This document shows, piece after piece, positions 1 to 7,927 of a DNA stretch of 32,080 bases. Every line of letters starts with the position of its first letter. Position 1 is the first letter of the stretch. The stretch covers positions 1 through 32,080 of the forward strand of contig CAJFMJ010000006.1 of the NCBI GenBank assembly GCA_904391645.1. Reading direction: 5' to 3'. The stretch is from an uncultured Neglectibacter sp. (GTDB lineage: Bacteria > Bacillota > Clostridia > Oscillospirales > Acutalibacteraceae). The notes below the pieces were generated by a model. The model saw only the letters and a list, made by a program, of their open reading frames with translations. It searched no databases and had not been told where the DNA came from. The position numbers and the translations under genes are program-made.

Positions 1-2
1 GC

Positions 3-395
3 GTGTTCCTGTGCGCGGCAGCGCTGATTGTTTCCTTTGCCCTGAACGGCGAGTGGTGGGTCAAGGTGCTGGCTGTGGGCGTGGCCGTGTACTACGGCTA
101 TAAGATCTTCAACGCCCCCCATGTGATGGAGAAGACCCAGCGCCGGGTGTACGACCGGGGCATCTCCTCCACGGCCCACTATGCCTTCTATGACGAGGCC
201 TTCCGGGTGTCGGGCATCCAGTCGGCCAGTGTGTTCCCCTATTTCCAGATCACCGATATCCGCCGGCACAAGCAGCACCTGTATTTGTACTACGGCCCGG
301 AAAACGCCTACATGGTGGACAAGAACGGGTTCTCCAAGGGCAGCTATGAGGAGTTTGTGAAGTTCCTGGCGGAAAAGACCGGGAAAAAGTTCTAA
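3..395 (+). CDS. YcxB-like membrane protein, C-terminal part (N-terminus probably cut by window edge)
   Basis: Open from window start; hydrophobic N-terminal segment followed by a YcxB-like C-terminal domain (DRGISSTAHYAFYDEAFRV...). Confidence 0.5.
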   Translation: MFLCAAALIVSFALNGEWWVKVLAVGVAVYYGYKIFNAPHVMEKTQRRVYDRGISSTAHYAFYDEAFRVSGIQSASVFPYFQITDIRRHKQHLYLYYGPENAYMVDKNGFSKGSYEEFVKFLAEKTGKKF

Positions 396-406
396 GGAGG
401 CCCGTT

Positions 407-1120
407 ATGGAACAGCGACCCATGGGCGTCATTGGCGCCATGAAAATTGAGGTGGACGCCATCCTCTCTGCACTGGAAGAGGCCCAGGAGAAAGTCCACG
501 GCAATATGGTGTTCACCAGCGGCCGGCTTTCCGGCGTGCCGGTGGTGGTGGCCCAGTGTTCCCCCGGCAAGGTGAACGCCGCCCTGTGCACCCAGGCCCT
601 GATTGATTTCTATGCCCCCCGGCTGGTGTTGAACATCGGCGTGGCGGGAGGCATCGGGGAAAACGTCCACATCGGGGACGTGGTCATCGCCACCGCCTGT
701 GTGGAGTACGACTTTGACACCAGCGCACTGGACCAGTGCTCGGCCGGCCAGATGTCCGTCCCCGGCCAGGAAGGGCTGCTGGACCAGTTCCCCTGCGACG
801 AAGCTGCGGCCAACATTCTGGCGGCTGCCGGGGAGGGGCTGTACGGCCATGCCCACCGGGGCGTGGTGGCCACCGGCGACAAGTTTGTGGCGGACCCCCA
901 GGTGGGGGAGTGGCTCCAGAAGGAGTTTGGCGCCCTGGCTTGCGAAATGGAAGGCGGCGCCATTGCCCACGCCTGCCTGATGAACAACGTGCCCTGCGCT
1001 GTGCTGCGGACCATCTCCGACAATGCCCACGACAGCGAAACCGTGGACTTCCTCACCTTTGCGGCCAGCTCCGCCCAAAAGGCCCAGCAGCTGCTGGGGG
1101 AAGTCCTGCCCCGGTTGTGA
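407..1120 (+). CDS. mtnN: 5'-methylthioadenosine/S-adenosylhomocysteine nucleosidase
   Basis: MGVIGAMKIEVDAILSAL..., NIGVAGGI, ACEMEGGAIAHAC and ISD motifs of the MTAN/PNP family; RBS aaggagg upstream. Confidence 0.93.
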   Translation: MEQRPMGVIGAMKIEVDAILSALEEAQEKVHGNMVFTSGRLSGVPVVVAQCSPGKVNAALCTQALIDFYAPRLVLNIGVAGGIGENVHIGDVVIATACVEYDFDTSALDQCSAGQMSVPGQEGLLDQFPCDEAAANILAAAGEGLYGHAHRGVVATGDKFVADPQVGEWLQKEFGALACEMEGGAIAHACLMNNVPCAVLRTISDNAHDSETVDFLTFAASSAQKAQQLLGEVLPRL

Positions 1121-1127
1121 GCGCGCC

Positions 1128-1712
1128 ATGAATATCTACGACCTGTCGAAAGAGGTGTTCTCGGCCGCTGTGTTCCCCGGGGACCCCGTGGCCTCCCACC
1201 AGCCCGTGCTGGAGTTGGCCAAGGGGGACGGGTGCAACCTCACCGCCCTGGCTTTGGGCAGCCACACCGGCACCCATATGGACGCCCCCAGCCACTTTGT
1301 GCCGGGAGGGAAGACCATCGACCAGGTGGAGCTTTCCCGGTGCGTGGGCCCCTGCACTCTGGTGGAAGCCCAAGGCCTCCTGACTGGGGAGTGGGCGGAG
1401 AAGGTGTTGGAAACCGGCGTCCGGCGGCTGCTCATTAAGGGGGAGGTGGAGCTCTCCCTGGAGGCTGCCCAAACGTTTGCCCAAGGGGGCTTGCTGCTGC
1501 TGGGGGTGGAAGGCATGACCGTGGGAACCCAGGAAACCGGCGCCCAGGTGCACCGGGCGCTGCTGGGCGGCCAGGTGGCCATTTTGGAAAGCTGTGTTAT
1601 GGAGGGGGTCCCGGCGGGGGAGTATTTCCTGGCAGCCCAGCCTCTCAAATACGGCGGCCTGGACGGTGCCCAAGTGCGGCCCCTGCTGGTGGAGCTGCCT
1701 GAAAAGGTTTGA
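1128..1712 (+). CDS. Cyclase family protein (kynurenine formamidase-like metal hydrolase)
   Basis: MNIYDLSKEV..FPGDP..., GSHTGTHMDAPSHFVPGGKTIDQ is the HxGTHxDxPxH signature of the cyclase family. ORF-track start at 1023 is an upstream extension. Confidence 0.88.
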   Translation: MNIYDLSKEVFSAAVFPGDPVASHQPVLELAKGDGCNLTALALGSHTGTHMDAPSHFVPGGKTIDQVELSRCVGPCTLVEAQGLLTGEWAEKVLETGVRRLLIKGEVELSLEAAQTFAQGGLLLLGVEGMTVGTQETGAQVHRALLGGQVAILESCVMEGVPAGEYFLAAQPLKYGGLDGAQVRPLLVELPEKV

Positions 1713-1721
1713 AAAATAGGG

Positions 1722-1750
1722 AAAGGGCGTGTTGCGGTACGCCCTTTTTT
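1722..1750 (+). terminator. Intrinsic terminator
   Basis: AAAGGGCGT gttgcggt ACGCCCTTT followed by TTT. Confidence 0.75.
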
Positions 1751-1756
1751 GAAAGG

Positions 1757-2473
1757 ATGATGGATGTGACCCAACTGCAACAGGCCCAGGAGTATTTGGA
1801 ACGGGAGCCCCTGTGGAACATGGATATGCTGGAACCCCTGCGCCGGGGGATGCTCCGGGTGGAGGCGGTCAGCCCCCGGGGGGTGCTGGTGTACAACATT
1901 CCGGGTGAGCTGCATATGCTGGCTTGCGACACCCGGGAGGAGGCAGAAGCCCTGTGTGCCGGCGTGGAGGAAATGGATCTGGCCACCGCCCACAGCCTGG
2001 AGAGCGCAGCCTTTTTGCAGGAGCGGTACGGCTTTGCCAAGTGCCAGCCCTGCTGCCAGGGTGCCTACTTGAAAAAAGAACCCCTGCCGGTGCCCGGGCC
2101 TTGGGAGGTCCGGCAGCTGGGGAGGAAGTTCCTGCCAGTGGTGGTGGAGCACTACCACTCCTACCCCAACCCGAAGTACCTGGGGGAGCGTCTGGACGCC
2201 GGTGTGATGCACGGCGCTTTTGAAGGCGAGGAGCTGCTGGGGTTTATCGGGATGCACTCCGAGGGCAGCGTAGGGCTGCTGGAGGTGCTGCCGGCCCATC
2301 GCCGCCGGGGGGTGGCCTCCGCGCTGCTGGCCTATATGACCAACTGGTGCCTGGAGAAAGGCTGGACGCCCTTTTCCCAGATTTATGAGGGCAATACCGC
2401 TTCCGAGGGGCTGCACCAAAAGCTGGGCTGGGAGCTGAGCCGCCAGCAGCTTTTCTGGGTGATGGACGACTAA
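1757..2473 (+). CDS. GNAT family N-acetyltransferase
   Basis: C-terminal LLEVLPAHRRRGVASALLAYMTNWCLEKGWTPFSQIYEGNTASEGLHQKLGW matches GNAT motif A/B; ATG at 1757 behind gaaagga. Confidence 0.85.
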   Translation: MMDVTQLQQAQEYLEREPLWNMDMLEPLRRGMLRVEAVSPRGVLVYNIPGELHMLACDTREEAEALCAGVEEMDLATAHSLESAAFLQERYGFAKCQPCCQGAYLKKEPLPVPGPWEVRQLGRKFLPVVVEHYHSYPNPKYLGERLDAGVMHGAFEGEELLGFIGMHSEGSVGLLEVLPAHRRRGVASALLAYMTNWCLEKGWTPFSQIYEGNTASEGLHQKLGWELSRQQLFWVMDD

Positions 2474-2475
2474 AA

Positions 2476-2501
2476 AGGAGGGGAAATCCCCTCCTTTTTT
2501 G
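2476..2501. terminator. Bidirectional terminator between convergent genes
   Basis: AAAGGAGGGG aaat CCCCTCCTTTTTT. Confidence 0.8.
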
Positions 2502-2515
2502 ATGGCGTTTTGGAT

Positions 2516-3298
2516 TCAGCGGACAATGGCTCTCCGCAGCAGCAGCCAGTCAAACAGGCCAAACAGTGCTGCCAGTGCCAGCAGACTGATGAAACAGTTG
2601 GGAACGGAGTTGAAGGCAAAGTCCAGCGCCGGTGCCAGAGTGGCTTGGGCAAAGGCCTGCAGCCGCTCCCCAAAGTACAGTGTGTCCAGGGCGGTGATGG
2701 CGGGGATGCCGAAGAGCAGTACCACAGGGACGCCAGCGCCAACCAACACCTTCCCCAGCTTGTTCAACCGGTAGGACAGCATGACAATGGCATAGCCTGT
2801 ATTGGCCATGAACAACAACAGGCAGAACCCAAACAGCGCGGACAGGAAAAATCCCTGAACGGGGCTGCCGTAAGCCTGGGGATAGAGCTGCTGGAACAGG
2901 GACACGCTGAGCTGGCTGGTGTTGAACAGTTGCCCCACAAGGGAGAGCAGGGAGTGGATGATTTGATCCACCACCCCCATGAACAACGCTGTGACTCCGG
3001 CGGTGCAGAGCCGGGTGAAGAACAGCGTTTTGCGGCTGACGCCGTTTTGCAGGGAGAACCGGAAATTCTCCGTGAAGGAGTTGAGGCCTACAATAAAGAT
3101 AAAAATAGCGGAAGATGAGGTGATCCCCGACATGATCACGTTGTGTTCCTCGGTAGTTGCCCCTGTGGATGTGGAAGCCATCAGGGTGATCACCGAGTAA
3201 TTGGCCAGCAGCGTCAAGCAGAAAATGCTAAAGTAGTAGATCAGCACTGCCCAGCGCAGGTCGAAAATCTGATAGAGAAAACAGGCTTTGGCTTTCAT
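2516..3298 (-). CDS. ABC transporter permease (ABC-2 type, multi-TM)
   Basis: Hydrophobic protein with several TM stretches, adjacent to an ATPase and a YtrA-type GntR regulator. Confidence 0.75.
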   Translation of the reverse strand: MKAKACFLYQIFDLRWAVLIYYFSIFCLTLLANYSVITLMASTSTGATTEEHNVIMSGITSSSAIFIFIVGLNSFTENFRFSLQNGVSRKTLFFTRLCTAGVTALFMGVVDQIIHSLLSLVGQLFNTSQLSVSLFQQLYPQAYGSPVQGFFLSALFGFCLLLFMANTGYAIVMLSYRLNKLGKVLVGAGVPVVLLFGIPAITALDTLYFGERLQAFAQATLAPALDFAFNSVPNCFISLLALAALFGLFDWLLLRRAIVR

Positions 3299-3308
3299 AA
3301 ATGCTCCC

Positions 3309-4190
3309 TCACTTTCTGGGTGTGCCGGAAAAGGCGTCTTCCGGGTTGCCGGTCATCAGGATGAACAGTTTTTGCAGGTCCAGCCCGGACAATTCCAGCC
3401 CCTGGGGCAGGCCCGCCCGGTCTGGGGTGCCCAGGAGATAGGCGCTCTCCAGGCCGCCCAAACAGTCGGCGCCCAGCAGATGCTTGCCCTGGATGTACGT
3501 TTCCACCAGGCTGCGGGGCCCGCTGACCGTATACCCCTGGCGCAGCAGCTCTTCACAAGGGCCGTTTTTCAGCACCTGGCCCCGGTGGATGATGACCACG
3601 TCTTCCACCAGGGAGGCCACCTCTTCGATCAAGTGGGTGGAGATCACCACCGTGAAGGGGTGCTCCGTATACCGGGCCAGCAGGGTCTTGTAGAACAGCT
3701 CCCGGTGGTTGGCGTCCAGGCCCAGCACCGGTTCGTCCAACAGCACATAGGGTGTGTTTACCGACAGGGCCACGATCAGCTTGAAAATAGAGGTGTACCC
3801 GGTGGACAGCTTCGAAACCTTGGCGCCCACGTTCAGTTCAAAAGCGTCTGCCAGGTTCCAGGCAAAGTCCATGTCAAAGTCGGGGTAAAACTGCTTGGTC
3901 CACCGGAAAGCGTCCTTTACCTTCATGGAATCGGGATAGCAGCTGGGTTCGCTCATCAGGTACATCTTGGAAAGGGCACGGTCGTTGTTGTGCACCGGTT
4001 CCCCGTCCAGGGTGACGCTGCCCCCGTTGGGGAAGATCCGGTCGGTGAGGATGTTCAGCAAAGTGGATTTCCCTGCGCCGTTTCGCCCCAGCAGCCCGTA
4101 GATCTTGCCCTCCTCCAGGGTGAGGCTCACGTTTTGCAAAGCCTGCACCGGGCCGAAGTTTTTGCTTACCTGGTTGATGACGATGCTCAT
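3309..4190 (-). CDS. ABC transporter ATP-binding protein
   Basis: Walker A GRNGAGKST, LSTGYTSIF signature region, Walker B YVLLDEPVLGLD, H-loop STHLIEE. Confidence 0.92.
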   Translation of the reverse strand: MSIVINQVSKNFGPVQALQNVSLTLEEGKIYGLLGRNGAGKSTLLNILTDRIFPNGGSVTLDGEPVHNNDRALSKMYLMSEPSCYPDSMKVKDAFRWTKQFYPDFDMDFAWNLADAFELNVGAKVSKLSTGYTSIFKLIVALSVNTPYVLLDEPVLGLDANHRELFYKTLLARYTEHPFTVVISTHLIEEVASLVEDVVIIHRGQVLKNGPCEELLRQGYTVSGPRSLVETYIQGKHLLGADCLGGLESAYLLGTPDRAGLPQGLELSGLDLQKLFILMTGNPEDAFSGTPRK

Positions 4191-4576
4191 ACAATCTCCT
4201 CCTTTTCCTCTTGGGCAAATCCCCGGTCGATGAGCCGTTGAAGCTCTTCCCGAGAAAGCCCCAGGCGTTTGGCCTCTTCGATCATCGAGGCTACAAAATG
4301 GTCGTAAAACCCTTCTTTCCGTTTGGCGCGGAGGGCCTCCACCGCACCCTGTGCCACAAACATACCAACTCCCCTTTTCTTGTAGACCACCCCGGCGTCT
4401 ACCAGCAGGTTGATGCCCTTGAGGGCTGTGGCGGGGTTGATCTTATACAGCACGGAAAACTCTGTGATGGAGGGGATCTGGCTTTCCTCCGGGAAGGCTC
4501 CAGAGAGGATGCTGTCCTCCAGCCCTTCGGCGATCTGTTGGAAAATCGGCTTTTCCGAGTTGAAATCCAGTTCCAT
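4187..4576 (-). CDS. GntR family transcriptional regulator, YtrA subfamily
   Basis: PIFQQIAEGLEDSILSGAFPEESQIPSITEFSVLYKINPATALKGINLLVDAGVVYKKRGVGMFV is a GntR wHTH; short C-terminus typical of YtrA; 4-nt overlap with the ATPase gene. Confidence 0.92.
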   Translation of the reverse strand: MELDFNSEKPIFQQIAEGLEDSILSGAFPEESQIPSITEFSVLYKINPATALKGINLLVDAGVVYKKRGVGMFVAQGAVEALRAKRKEGFYDHFVASMIEEAKRLGLSREELQRLIDRGFAQEEKEEIV

Positions 4577-4599
4577 GGCTGCCTCCTATCTTGATTGGT

Positions 4600-4621
4600 T
4601 AGTTAGTTGAGTAACTAACTA
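4600..4621. promoter_or_regulatory. Perfect inverted repeat TAGTTAGTT-gagt-AACTAACTA, candidate YtrA/GntR autoregulatory operator
   Basis: 9-bp perfect arms; sits just downstream of a minus-strand promoter TTGACA-17-TATCAT reading into 4187..4576. Confidence 0.8.
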
Positions 4622-4660
4622 CAATGCTATGATACCAGTGCCCTTCCTGGTTGTCAAGGG

Positions 4661-5179
4661 GTGGGCCGGAAATTTTTTCATGGGGGCTGGGGGAGATTCC
4701 CCTTGACGGCAGCCCGGGGAAAGGCTACCATAAAAGAAACGACACCGGGCTGGGATTGCCTGCCCTTTGAGGAGCGGGCTCGGGCGGAGCTTTCCCAGTA
4801 TGACAGGGTGGTGTTTGGCTCCAGCCTGCGGGCGGGGAGCATCCGGAAGCTTTCCTGGCTGAAAAAGCAGCTGCCGGGGCTTTCCAGCAAACGGGTTGCG
4901 GTGTTTTTCACAGGGGCAATGGGGCCCGATGAAAAGGCCATTGCCCAGTGCGTGGAGAAAAATTTCACCCGGGCGGAGCTTTCCCAGGTGCAGCCCTTTT
5001 ACCTGTGGGGCGGCATGAACTATGGGTCCATGGCCGGCCTGGACAAGTGGATGATGTCCGTGTTCCGGAAGATGCTGGCGTCCAAGAAAAACCCCACTCA
5101 AGAGGACAAGTTGGCCGCCTCCTTTGACAAAGCAGACCGGAAGTATCTGGCTCCCTTGGAGGAGTACCTCACCCGGTAA
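4661..5179 (+). pseudogene. Flavodoxin-domain protein lacking a recognisable N-terminal FMN-binding loop (possible 5'-truncated gene)
   Basis: YDRVVFGSSLRAGSIRKLSWLKKQLPGLSSKRVAVFFTGA and WGGMNYGSMAGLDKWMM resemble the flavodoxin / HemG-like family; the N-terminal region has no (S/T)xTGxT-type loop in any frame upstream. Confidence 0.55.
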
Positions 5180-5187
5180 AACAACAT

Positions 5188-5222
5188 GAAAAAAAGACCT
5201 GCCCCCAAGGGGCAGGTCTTTT
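5188..5222. terminator. Intrinsic terminator
   Basis: AAAAAGACCTGCCCC caa GGGGCAGGTCTTTT. Confidence 0.8.
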
Positions 5223-5235
5223 GCTTGTAGGGCTT

Positions 5236-5604
5236 TCAGCCCAGGGTAGCGCTGACCAGGAATGCAATGAGCACCACCACGGCTGCCACCAAAACGCTCA
5301 GGGAGCCCAGCAGCCGGCCCCTCATGGGAGGGACCTTCCGAAGCAGCTTTGATTCCTCATAGGCCACTTGGGCAGCAAAGGCCGATTGGGCGGTGGAGTT
5401 GGTGGAGAGAAAACCCATCCCACTTTGGATGCGGCGGCCGCTGAAAAGCACCAGCAGCCACAGCAGCACCGTGGCAATGAGAAAGCCGAAGGCCAGGTCT
5501 TGGAACTGGCCCGCGTTTGCCCGAAAGGCCAGCAGGGCAATGGCTCCCACCTCCAGGCCGCCCACCACCAGCCCGGCAACCAGAATCTTAACAAGTCGTT
5601 TCAT
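5236..5604 (-). CDS. Small membrane protein of unknown function (3 TM)
   Basis: MKRLVKILVAGLVVGG..., three hydrophobic helices; promoter TTGACA-18-TATAAT upstream on the minus strand around 5650-5680. Confidence 0.65.
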   Translation of the reverse strand: MKRLVKILVAGLVVGGLEVGAIALLAFRANAGQFQDLAFGFLIATVLLWLLVLFSGRRIQSGMGFLSTNSTAQSAFAAQVAYEESKLLRKVPPMRGRLLGSLSVLVAAVVVLIAFLVSATLG

Positions 5605-5976
5605 ACAGTGTCCCTCCTTTTTTGGTTTGTGTCCATTGTGTAATTCCATTATAGTGGAAGGGAAAATCCGCTGTCAAGGGAAAGCTAGACAGCTGGCCCG
5701 AAAATCCCTTTCAACTATAAGAATCCCAGCAAGGCCGGTTTGGTTGCAAGGGATGCACAATTTTTTTCAAAGACCATGCCGGGGGTGAAAAGAGGGAGGG
5801 ATGATAAAATCCGGTCGTTCCCGCTGGATTTCCTTTGGTTTTTTAAAAATTATTGGGAGGAAAGTCTAAAAAACTGAGCGGAACATCTTGTATTTTTCAG
5901 TGATGATTGTTATAATTAATAAAAATACCGCTTTCCCTTGCTTGCGGGCGGGAAGGCGGCAGGGAGGTTAGCATTT

Positions 5977-6615
5977 ATGGAAAACCGCACCATGAAGATC
6001 CTGTCGCAAAACGGAAGCGTTCCGCTGAAATTGATCTATGGCCATTTTGCCACCAACCATTCCCACATCAACTGCTATTTGGACATGACCACCCTGAAGA
6101 CCCGCCAAAGCGAGGCGGAATTGGCGGCCCAAGCCCTGGTGCAGCATTACGTGGCCACCACCATCGTGGATACCATCCTGTGTTTGGACGGCACCCAGAT
6201 CATTGGCGCCTACCTGGCCAAGGAGCTGAACCAAGCCGGGTTTGTCAGCATCAACGCCCACCAGACCATCTATGTGGTCACGCCGGAGTACGATGCCACC
6301 AGCCAGCTGATTTTCCGGGACAACCTCCAGCCCATGATCCGGGACAAGCACGTGTTGATCCTCACCGCATCGGTGACCACGGGCATCAGCGTGCGCAAGG
6401 CCATGGAGTGCGTCCAGTATTACGGCGGTACGGTGGCCGGCGCCTGCGGCATTTTCAGCGCTTGCCCAGAAGTGGACGGCATGAAGATCCAGTCCATTTT
6501 CGGGCCGGAGGACATTTCTGGCTATGCCACGTACCCAGTCCACGATTGCCCCCTTTGCAAACAGAAGGCCAAGCTGGAAGCCCTGGTCAACGGCTACGGC
6601 TATTCCAAGCTGTAA
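5977..6615 (+). CDS. Phosphoribosyltransferase-fold protein (orotate phosphoribosyltransferase-like) with C-terminal CPLC motif
   Basis: DKHVLILTASVTTGISVRKAMECVQYYGGTVAGACGIFS resembles the PRPP loop region of type I PRTases; C-terminal HDCPLCKQ. Confidence 0.7.
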   Translation: MENRTMKILSQNGSVPLKLIYGHFATNHSHINCYLDMTTLKTRQSEAELAAQALVQHYVATTIVDTILCLDGTQIIGAYLAKELNQAGFVSINAHQTIYVVTPEYDATSQLIFRDNLQPMIRDKHVLILTASVTTGISVRKAMECVQYYGGTVAGACGIFSACPEVDGMKIQSIFGPEDISGYATYPVHDCPLCKQKAKLEALVNGYGYSKL

Positions 6616-6629
6616 CAGCAGGAAAACGG

Positions 6630-6676
6630 GATAACAAAAGGCACGCGGGGAAGAGTTCCTGGCGTGCCTTTTCTGT
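6630..6676. terminator. Intrinsic terminator between convergent genes
   Basis: AAAAGGCACGC ... GCGTGCCTTTTCT. Confidence 0.75.
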
Positions 6677-6694
6677 TGGGGCGTTGCCCCCTTT

Positions 6695-7651
6695 TTAAAA
6701 TTCCTGTTTCAAGCTGCGGGAGAATAACCCGTCCAGGGTTTCCCTGGGGTCGGCCCCCTGATAGAGCACCCGGTCCACCGCTTTGCAGATGGGCAGGGAC
6801 ACCCCCTGTTCCTCTCCCAGTTGGACCAGGGCTTTCACCGTGGCGCAGCCCTCGGCCAGCTCGGTGTAAGCCTCTCCTCGCACAAAGGCCTCTCCATAGC
6901 GGCGGTTGTGGCTGTACTGGGAGAACACCGTGGCTTCGTAGTCCCCCAGATGGCACAGTCCGTAGGCGGAGAGCTCGTTGCCCCCCATGGCCTGGATCAG
7001 CCGGGCGATTTCCCGGGTGCCCCGGCTCATCAGTGCCCCCTTCAGGGAGGAAAGCCCCAGGCCGTCCAGCATCCCGGCGGCAATGCCGATGACGTTTTTG
7101 GACGCCCCGCCGATCTCATTGCCGATCAGGTCCCGGCCATAGTAGAACCGGATCAGCTGGCTGGAAAAGGCGGAGATCAGCTCCTCTTTCAGGGCTTCGT
7201 CCTCGCTGTCGATGACCATACAGTTGGGGATGCCTGCGGTGAACTCCTGGACGTGGCCAGGCCCCAGCCATACAGCCACTGGCGTGCCTTCTCCCAGCTC
7301 CTCCTTCACAATGGTGGAAAGCCGTTTGCCGGTGCCGGTTTCCAAGCCCTTCATGCACAGCACCAAGCGGAGCTTCCCCGGTGCGCAGGGGGCGATCTCC
7401 CTCAGCAGCCCCCGCAGGCTTTGGGAGCCCACTGAGATCACCAGGGTGTCTGTTTGAAGGGCGGTGGGCAGGTCTTGGGTCAGGTGCACAGAGGGGGGCA
7501 GGGTGGTCACCCCGTTGGAGTGGGTGGAGAGCAGCTGTTCCATCCGCTTGGAACCCTTCCTGCCGTAAAGGGTCACCTCCGACCCGGAACGCTCTAAGTA
7601 CCAGGCCAGGAACGTGCCCCATCTGCCACAGCCGATCACCGAAAGTTTCAT
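6695..7651 (-). CDS. gpsA: NAD(P)H-dependent glycerol-3-phosphate dehydrogenase
   Basis: MKLSVIGCGRWGTFLAWYLERSGSEVTLYGR Rossmann start; GNEIGGASKNVIGIAAGMLDGLGL and EIARLIQAMGG family motifs. Start set at the internal ATG. Confidence 0.92.
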   Translation of the reverse strand: MKLSVIGCGRWGTFLAWYLERSGSEVTLYGRKGSKRMEQLLSTHSNGVTTLPPSVHLTQDLPTALQTDTLVISVGSQSLRGLLREIAPCAPGKLRLVLCMKGLETGTGKRLSTIVKEELGEGTPVAVWLGPGHVQEFTAGIPNCMVIDSEDEALKEELISAFSSQLIRFYYGRDLIGNEIGGASKNVIGIAAGMLDGLGLSSLKGALMSRGTREIARLIQAMGGNELSAYGLCHLGDYEATVFSQYSHNRRYGEAFVRGEAYTELAEGCATVKALVQLGEEQGVSLPICKAVDRVLYQGADPRETLDGLFSRSLKQEF

Positions 7652-7927
7652 GAGATGCTTCCCCTTTCCAACAGGTTTCTCTACCCTGTATTGTACCACC
7701 AAGGAGGGCGTTGGCGCAAGCTGGGGCGTTGTGGGAAAAAAACTTTGGATTCTCGTATCTTTTTCCCCGTTTGCCCGTCTAATAAAGGGATTATCTCCCA
7801 TGCTTTTGGAAAATCACCCAGTTTTTTTCAAAGATTCCCTCCATATTTTTCTTCCCATCCTCTTTGCTTTGCTTTATAATAAAGGAAATACACCTGTCAG
7901 CTTTGACCCAGAAACGGAGATCGATTT

